From the NCBI RefSeq assembly GCF_024158745.1, contig NZ_JAMZAW010000018.1:1-64000 (forward strand): DNA of 64,000 nucleotides. The letters are read 5' to 3'. The notes under the pieces are model-generated. The model did not search any database, was not told the origin of the DNA, and saw nothing but the letters and a program-made list of their open reading frames with translations. Position 1 is the stretch's first letter, and each line of letters starts with the position of its first letter. The stretch comes from Paenibacillus tyrphae (GTDB lineage: Bacteria; Bacillota; Bacilli; Paenibacillales; NBRC-103111). Shown here piece by piece: positions 59,072-64,000 of this stretch. Position numbers and translations under genes: made by a program.

Positions 59072-59186
59072 AAGAAAAGCTACTTATCGAAGTCTTTTCG
59101 AGGAAGATACATTCGTGTTTTAGTGGAAGCTTTTCTTGCGATATAGAATTCAATCAGCTCCGCTGATAACTTATAAATTCTATATC
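59072..59186 (+). ncRNA. Structured 5' leader, candidate cis-regulatory RNA
   Basis: Two nested stem-loops follow the predicted start. First: AAGAAAAGCT (59072-59081) with AGCTTTTCTT (59128-59137), enclosing TCGAA/TTCGA. Second: GATATAGAATT (59140-59150) with AATTCTATATC (59176-59186), enclosing ATCAGC/GCTGAT. All pairings are perfect. I recognise no known riboswitch class. The start site estimate falls inside the first arm by a base or two, so the first stem may be slightly shorter in RNA. Confidence 0.5.
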
Positions 59187-59225
59187 TATAAAGCAAAAAC
59201 GTCGCCGTAAACGGAGTTGTTCCGA

Positions 59226-59585
59226 ATGAATAAAGTAGAGGCCGAATTCGGCAATCTGGTGAAAGCGTTTCGCAAACGCCATATGGGCAAAGGCCCTCGA
59301 GAGATACGCACGACGTTCTGCAAGCATTGGGCCATCTGCGAGATGGAGGGCAACCTGTCCCCCGTCGAGAAATTCATCGCTTCCGCCGCCGACGGGAAGC
59401 AGGCGCTGCGTTCGGCACGCACCGAGATGGTTAAGGAAATGTACCGTTTGCACCGGCCGGTAGAAATGGAAGAGCTGCTCGGCGCGAACTTCGTTGATCT
59501 GTTCGTAGATATCGACCTCGATAAAGATATCGGCATGAGTATATTCGTATTTGACGAAAATATTGAAAAGAAATTCAGCACTTAG
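59226..59585 (+). CDS. DUF2294-family protein
   Basis: 119 residues, soluble. Family stretches: the start NKVEAEFGNLVKAFRKRHMGKGPREIRTT, then MEGNLSPVEKFI and the late FVDLFVDIDLDKDIGMSIFVFD. DUF2294 proteins of Bacilli have no established function. ATG 59226, 9 bases after ACGGAG; a TTG three codons earlier touches that site. It is followed by a terminator-like hairpin and then the oxidoreductase. Confidence 0.75.
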   Translation: MNKVEAEFGNLVKAFRKRHMGKGPREIRTTFCKHWAICEMEGNLSPVEKFIASAADGKQALRSARTEMVKEMYRLHRPVEMEELLGANFVDLFVDIDLDKDIGMSIFVFDENIEKKFST

Positions 59586-59676
59586 CCAATTTGCACAGCA
59601 AGCGCACGATTTCCCCCGCACTACCAATTGCATATGTGCCGTTGGCACTTGGCAGCGAACCTGCTCAAGACTAACC

Positions 59677-59747
59677 GCCGCAACAGATCCGCTCTCGTCT
59701 TCCGCAACCGTTCGGAAATCGGGAGCTGTATCTTTGCGGCTTTTTTT
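59677..59747 (+). terminator. Terminator or attenuator before the oxidoreductase gene
   Basis: GCCGCAA (59677-59683) pairs with TTGCGGC (59734-59740), with further inner pairings (ACAG/CTGT, GCTC/GAGC, TTCCG/CGGAA), followed directly by TTTTTTT. Only 33 bases remain to the ATG of the next gene, leaving little room for a separate promoter, so it may regulate read-through. Confidence 0.65.
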
Positions 59748-59780
59748 ATCCCATTTTCACGAAAAGGTGGTCTTCTCTCT

Positions 59781-62132
59781 ATGGGTACTACGAAACATAC
59801 CGGGCGCATCTCGCTCCCTTCCCGCCCCGATCCGTCGCTGTGGGTCAGCAAGGTGCCGTTCGGCCTGAACCGGATCAAGCCGCGGCATATCCGCGATACG
59901 TTCAAAGCATTCTGGGACAACCGCGACCAACTCCCCTACGCGGCCCGCATCTTGACTCAGGGCGTGTGCGACGGCTGCGCGCTTGGCGTCTCCGGGCTAT
60001 ACGATCAGACGCTGAACGGCCCGCACCTATGCACCACCCGGCTCAACGTGCTGCGGCTGAACACGATGCCGGCGATCCGGGAAGAAGTGCTGCATGCGGA
60101 TATCGACGAGCTGCGCCGGCTGGACAGCACCGCGCTGCGCAAGCTCGGCCGGCTGCCGTATCCGCTTATCCGCCGCAAAGGCGAGCGCCGGTTCAGCCGG
60201 ATCACGTGGGATGAAGCCCTGAACGAAATTGCCGCCAAAATCCGCAGCATCGATCCCAAGCAGCTCGCCTTCTATTTGACGGCGCGCGGCATCACGAACG
60301 AATCGTATTACACCGCGGCCAAGGTAGCGCGGTTTCTTGGGACGAATCATATCGACAACGCATCCCGCATCTGCCATTCTCCATCTAAAACGGCGTTGAA
60401 ACGGTCCGTCGGGATCGGAGCTTCGAGCTGCAGCTACAAAGACTGGATCGGCACGGACGTGCTCGTCTTCTGGGGCAGCGTGGCGGCGAACAACCAGCCG
60501 GTGTCAACGAAGTACATGTACGCGGCCAAGCGGAAAGGGACGAAAATCATCGTCATCAACCCGTATTATGAGCCGTCCATGGATCAATACTGGATTCCGT
60601 CGATAGCGGAATCGGCTTTGTTCGGCACAAAGCTGACCGACGACTTCTATCAAGTTCATATCGGCGGGGATATCGCTTTTATGAACGGCGTCATGAAGCA
60701 TTGGTTCGAGATGGAATATGCCGATCCAGGCTCCGCCGTCGATCACGAGTTCGTACAGGCGCATACGAACGGCTATGAAGAGCTGCGGACCCACGTGATG
60801 CGCCAGGACTGGACGCTGCTCGAATCGTCGTCGGGCCTGTCCCGCGAGCGCATGGGAGAATTCGCCCGGATGCTCGCTGCCGCCAAATCGGCCGTGTTCA
60901 TATGGAGCATGGGGCTGACGCAGCACCGCTTCGGCACCGACAATATTTCGCAGGTGGCTAATCTGGCCTTGCTGCGCGGGTTTTTGGGCCGCGAGCATTG
61001 CGGCCTGATGCCGATCCGCGGCCACAGCGGCGTGCAGGGCTCGGGCGAGATGGGAGCCGATCCGTTCAGCCTGCCGGGCGGCGAGTTCAAAGGTGGCGAT
61101 ATCGAGCGCATCGAGCGGCTGTGGAACTTTCCCCTGCCGAAATGGCAGGGGGACATCGTCGGCGTATCGCTGGAAAATGCGCTGCTGCCGGAAGATCACG
61201 AGCGGAAACTGAAGGTATTTTACACGTCCGGTGGCAACTTTCTCGAAACAATGCCGGACCCGGAATTTGTGGAGCGCTGCCTCGCCCATGTCGAGCTCCG
61301 CGTGCATCAGGATATTATTCTGAACACGTCGACTCTGGTCGATGCGAAAGAAACGGTCATCGTCCTCCCTGCCATGACCCGCTATGAGCAGCCTGGCGGA
61401 GGGACGTCCACCTCAACGGAGCGAATGGTGTATTTCTCGCCGGAGATCGAAGGGCCCCGAATGCCGGAAGCCCGCGCGGAATGGGCCATCTACGTCGATC
61501 TCGCCGCCCGCGTCAAACCGGAAGCGAAGCACTTGGTCGGCTGCGAAGACGCCTTCGCGATCCGCGAGGAAATTGCTCTGGCCGCGCCAAATTACGACGG
61601 CATTCAGCATTTGCGCCATCGCGGCGACGTGTTTCAGTGGGGCGGCGCCTGGCTCTGCGAGGGCGGCATCTGTCCGACACCGGATGGCCGGGGGACGCTG
61701 CTGCCGATTGAGCTGCCCGAGCTGCGTAAGCCCGAGGGGCATTTTTACGTGACGACCCGCCGGGGCAAGCAGTTCAATTCCATGGTCTACAGCGAGACTG
61801 ATCCGTTCAACGGTGCAGACCGGTACGATGTACTGATGAACGAGCTGGATGGGCGGACGATTCAGCTTCGGGAAGGCGACGCCATCGTCGTCTACAACCG
61901 GTACGGAGCGTTTCACGGCCGGGTAAAATGGGAACGTATCAAGGAAGGCAATATCGAAGTCCATTGGCCGGAGGGGAACGTGCTGATCCCGAAAGGGGTA
62001 TATGAACCGTTCGCAGGCATTCCGGAATACAATACGACAGTCATCGTGGAGAAAGCGGAGACCTATCACGCCTTCAAGGATACGAAGTACGTGGAACGGC
62101 GCATTGAAGAGCTGGAGACGGAAAGCGGGTGA
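59781..62132 (+). CDS. Molybdopterin oxidoreductase, FdhF/YdeP type
   Basis: 783 residues, DMSO-reductase superfamily, closest by eye to the FdhF/YdeP-like alpha subunits. N-terminal Cys residues CDGCALG (Cys63, Cys66) and Cys84 suggest part of an Fe-S site, though the full four-Cys pattern of formate dehydrogenases is missing. RICHSPSKTAL has Cys198 followed by His, the molybdenum-ligand position (Cys type, no selenocysteine). C-terminal molydopterin-binding domain from about 655 (REGDAIVVYNRYG). Formate is a likely but unproven substrate. ATG 59781 about 10 bases after AAGGTGG; overlaps fdhD by 4 bases. Confidence 0.85.
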   Translation: MGTTKHTGRISLPSRPDPSLWVSKVPFGLNRIKPRHIRDTFKAFWDNRDQLPYAARILTQGVCDGCALGVSGLYDQTLNGPHLCTTRLNVLRLNTMPAIREEVLHADIDELRRLDSTALRKLGRLPYPLIRRKGERRFSRITWDEALNEIAAKIRSIDPKQLAFYLTARGITNESYYTAAKVARFLGTNHIDNASRICHSPSKTALKRSVGIGASSCSYKDWIGTDVLVFWGSVAANNQPVSTKYMYAAKRKGTKIIVINPYYEPSMDQYWIPSIAESALFGTKLTDDFYQVHIGGDIAFMNGVMKHWFEMEYADPGSAVDHEFVQAHTNGYEELRTHVMRQDWTLLESSSGLSRERMGEFARMLAAAKSAVFIWSMGLTQHRFGTDNISQVANLALLRGFLGREHCGLMPIRGHSGVQGSGEMGADPFSLPGGEFKGGDIERIERLWNFPLPKWQGDIVGVSLENALLPEDHERKLKVFYTSGGNFLETMPDPEFVERCLAHVELRVHQDIILNTSTLVDAKETVIVLPAMTRYEQPGGGTSTSTERMVYFSPEIEGPRMPEARAEWAIYVDLAARVKPEAKHLVGCEDAFAIREEIALAAPNYDGIQHLRHRGDVFQWGGAWLCEGGICPTPDGRGTLLPIELPELRKPEGHFYVTTRRGKQFNSMVYSETDPFNGADRYDVLMNELDGRTIQLREGDAIVVYNRYGAFHGRVKWERIKEGNIEVHWPEGNVLIPKGVYEPFAGIPEYNTTVIVEKAETYHAFKDTKYVERRIEELETESG

Positions 62133-62941
62133 GGTCGATGGATGAGGATCGTCCGGTGGAGAGCCGGACCGTCTGGCATTATGACGGGGAAAAGCTTCAA
62201 GCCCAGAACGATCGGATCGCTTCGGAAAGGCCTTTTACTTTGGAGCTCGACGGAAAGGAGTTTGCTACCATCGTCTGCACTCCGACCGATCTGGAAGATT
62301 TGACGTTCGGCTTTCTCGCCTCCGAAGGCGTCATCCGAACGGCTGCCGAGGTGATCGGTCTCGCCGTCGATCCTCGCCGCGGCTTGGCCCAAGTCCGCCT
62401 GCTCCATCCGGAGCGAGGCCGCAGCCTGGACCATTCCAAGCGGTTCATCGGCTCATGCTGCGGCAAAGGCCGCCAGTTTTATTTTCGCAGCGATGTCCGG
62501 ACAGCCAAGACCATCATGTCGCGGCGGACGATTACTCCGGCTCAATGTATCGTCTTGATCCGGCAGCTGCAGGACGGCTCAGAGCTGTTTCGCGAAACGG
62601 GCGGGGTGCATAACGCCGCCCTCTGCTCCCCGGATCGCCTGCTCGTCTGCCGCACGGACATCGGCCGACACAACGCGCTCGACAAGGTGTTCGGCCACTG
62701 CTTGCGCGAGCGCTTATCGATGAAAGACAAAGTCGTCGCATTCAGCGGGCGCGTCAGCTCGGAGGTACTGATCAAAACATCCAAAATGGGCGTCGGCACG
62801 CTGCTTTCCAAGTCTGCGCCGACCGATCTCGCGCTCGAGCTTGCCGACGAGTTGGGCATTACCGTTGTCGGCTTTATCCGCGGCAGCTCGTTCAATGTCT
62901 ATTCACACCCGGAGAGAATTTCAGAGTCATCCGGCAGTTAG
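62129..62941 (+). CDS. fdhD: Formate dehydrogenase accessory sulfurtransferase FdhD
   Basis: 270 residues. FdhD moves sulfur from a cysteine desulfurase to the molybdenum cofactor of formate dehydrogenases. RFIGSCCGKGRQ has Cys110-Cys111 where enterobacterial FdhD has CxxC; late motifs FRETGGVHNAALC, DIGRHNALDKVFG and SGRVSSEVLIK are intact. Start is GTG 62129, overlapping the preceding stop as GTGA; ATG 62138 is the alternative. Its place right after the oxidoreductase argues that the latter needs a sulfurated cofactor. Confidence 0.92.
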   Translation: MRSMDEDRPVESRTVWHYDGEKLQAQNDRIASERPFTLELDGKEFATIVCTPTDLEDLTFGFLASEGVIRTAAEVIGLAVDPRRGLAQVRLLHPERGRSLDHSKRFIGSCCGKGRQFYFRSDVRTAKTIMSRRTITPAQCIVLIRQLQDGSELFRETGGVHNAALCSPDRLLVCRTDIGRHNALDKVFGHCLRERLSMKDKVVAFSGRVSSEVLIKTSKMGVGTLLSKSAPTDLALELADELGITVVGFIRGSSFNVYSHPERISESSGS

Positions 62942-63098
62942 CCGCTCAAGCGTCTCTCCCATTAGGCATTATGCTGCGGGGTGCCAGGCACTGCCGCCTT
63001 CCATTCGCCCCCCAGCCTCTCACCGTACCTTGTTTGTAACAGTCACCTATGGAGCGGCTGCGCGCGGCCAACCCGCCCGCAGCCCTCTTCTCCCTTTC

Positions 63099-63986
63099 CT
63101 AGGGCCCTGCTCCGGAACCCATCAGCTTGAACCCTTCCCCTAACACTTCGTTCGTATCGCTCAGGATCACAAAAGCCTCCGGGTCCAGCTTCCGGACCAG
63201 CGTTTTCAACCGGGTCACTTCCGTTTGCCCGACCACAACCATCAATACCGTACGGCTTTGGCCGGTATACCCGCCTTTGGCTTCCAGCTCCGTCAGCCCC
63301 CGGTCCAACTCATACAAAATCGCTTCTCTTATTGCGTCCGATACTGACGAGACGATAAACGCTACTTTAGAGTAATTTAATCCGATTTGCACGACACTGA
63401 TTGTTTTGCTTGTCACAAACAACCCGATGAGTGCGTACATTGCTTTTTCCGGGGACAGCACGATCCCCGCCGATAAAATAACCAGCCCGTCCAGCATCGC
63501 AACGCACAGTCCGAGGCTAATGCCGGTGTATCGGTGGACAAGCTGCGCGGCCAAATCCAAGCCCCCTGTCGACCCCCTGCCGCGAAACACAAGCCCCAAT
63601 CCCATCCCGATGAGGATGCCGCCGTAAATACTGGCAAGCAATAAATTGCTCGTCAAGGAAGGGAGCCCGCGCATCAGCAGAACCATCAAGGGGAGCACCA
63701 CTGACCCGACCGCCGTTTTGACGCCGAACTGCCTTCCCAGCAGCAAAGTACCGGCAAAAAACAACGGGATGTTCAGGGCCCATTGGGTATAGGCCGGCTC
63801 GAAGCCGAATAGCGTTTGCACAATGATGCTGATGCCCGTCACCCCGCCCGATGCAACCTGATTCGGGCTCAAAAATACATTAAAGCTGACTGCAATCAGG
63901 AGCGAACCGAGGAGCAGAAGACCGTATTCCTTAAGCAATCCCTGCCAGCGGGGCAGGGCAGCTGCTTCCTGCCCCTTCCATCCCAT
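63099..63986 (-). CDS. YitT-family membrane protein (DUF161 and DUF2179)
   Basis: 295 residues. Five or six membrane helices in the first 200 residues with the family stretches NVFLSPNQVASGGVTGIS and GRGSTGGLDLAAQLVHRY, then a C-terminal DUF2179 domain (about 225-285: GLTELEAKGGYTGQSRTVLMVVV). Function unproven; often called putative transporters. ATG at 63986, 15 bases from the window edge, with only a weak ribosome site visible. Its operon context cannot be judged. Confidence 0.9.
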   Translation of the reverse strand: MGWKGQEAAALPRWQGLLKEYGLLLLGSLLIAVSFNVFLSPNQVASGGVTGISIIVQTLFGFEPAYTQWALNIPLFFAGTLLLGRQFGVKTAVGSVVLPLMVLLMRGLPSLTSNLLLASIYGGILIGMGLGLVFRGRGSTGGLDLAAQLVHRYTGISLGLCVAMLDGLVILSAGIVLSPEKAMYALIGLFVTSKTISVVQIGLNYSKVAFIVSSVSDAIREAILYELDRGLTELEAKGGYTGQSRTVLMVVVGQTEVTRLKTLVRKLDPEAFVILSDTNEVLGEGFKLMGSGAGP

Positions 63987-64000
63987 TCGTCTGCCCGATC

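Noticed and set aside
59072-59186. Moco, THF or ZTP riboswitch
   Set aside because: The hairpins do not show the conserved loops of these classes as far as I can recall; kept only as an unassigned structured leader.

Overview
The window looks like chromosomal DNA of a spore-forming, moderately high-GC Firmicute, most likely a Paenibacillus-type member of the Paenibacillaceae. Evidence: pcrB-pcrA-ligA order, a Bce-type ABC/two-component module, CotF-like spore proteins, ftsEX-M23-ctpB-minJ close to uvrBA, AAGGAGG-type Shine-Dalgarno sites and sigma-A promoters. I see no phage, insertion sequence, CRISPR array or tRNA. The large open frames lying antisense to GC-rich genes are shadows.

Layout. 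1-356: tandem promoters and leader of an rRNA operon leaving the window to the left. 357-5457: ligA, pcrA, pcrB (DNA ligase, helicase, heptaprenylglyceryl phosphate synthase). 5751-11069: a lipoprotein with a sporulation-type promoter, then a BceRS-BceAB-type module. 11252-13033: a VOC protein and two coat-type spore genes. 13169-17399: a four-gene Gld-type ABC operon. 17689-23618: a long U32 protein, a diguanylate cyclase, a MocR regulator and a small membrane protein.

23816-31134: the most interesting region. One sigma-A promoter, a six-gene run and one strong terminator enclose an FG-GAP/VCBS exoprotein, an acyl carrier protein, a SerRS-like amino acid:[carrier protein] ligase, a DltD-like SGNH protein, a 36-residue DltX-like microprotein and a DltB-like MBOAT. 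This is a dlt-like cell-envelope aminoacylation pathway in which the NRPS-like DltA is replaced by a class II aaRS-derived ligase. I infer that an amino acid is loaded on the carrier in the cytoplasm, passed through the MBOAT/microprotein channel and attached by the SGNH protein to an envelope polymer. Amino acid and polymer are unknown.

31157-35639: small unknown proteins, a sugar phosphate isomerase/epimerase and a ferredoxin-type sulfite/nitrite reductase. 35794-40872: uvrB-uvrA with a sigma-A promoter and an SOS box. 40973-42542: MotA/MotB (MotPS-like). 42638-48654: minJ-like, ctpB, an EnvC-like M23 peptidase, ftsX, ftsE (division, sporulation, wall hydrolysis). 48977-50473: a VanW protein. 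50567-58879: argCJBDFGH, read leftward from one promoter covered by two ArgR boxes. 59039-62941: a structured 5' leader, a DUF2294 gene, a terminator-like hairpin, a molybdopterin oxidoreductase (FdhF/YdeP type) and fdhD. 63099-63986: a YitT-family membrane protein.

Many start codons were moved inward from the longest open frame to the codon with a Shine-Dalgarno site; the entries say where.
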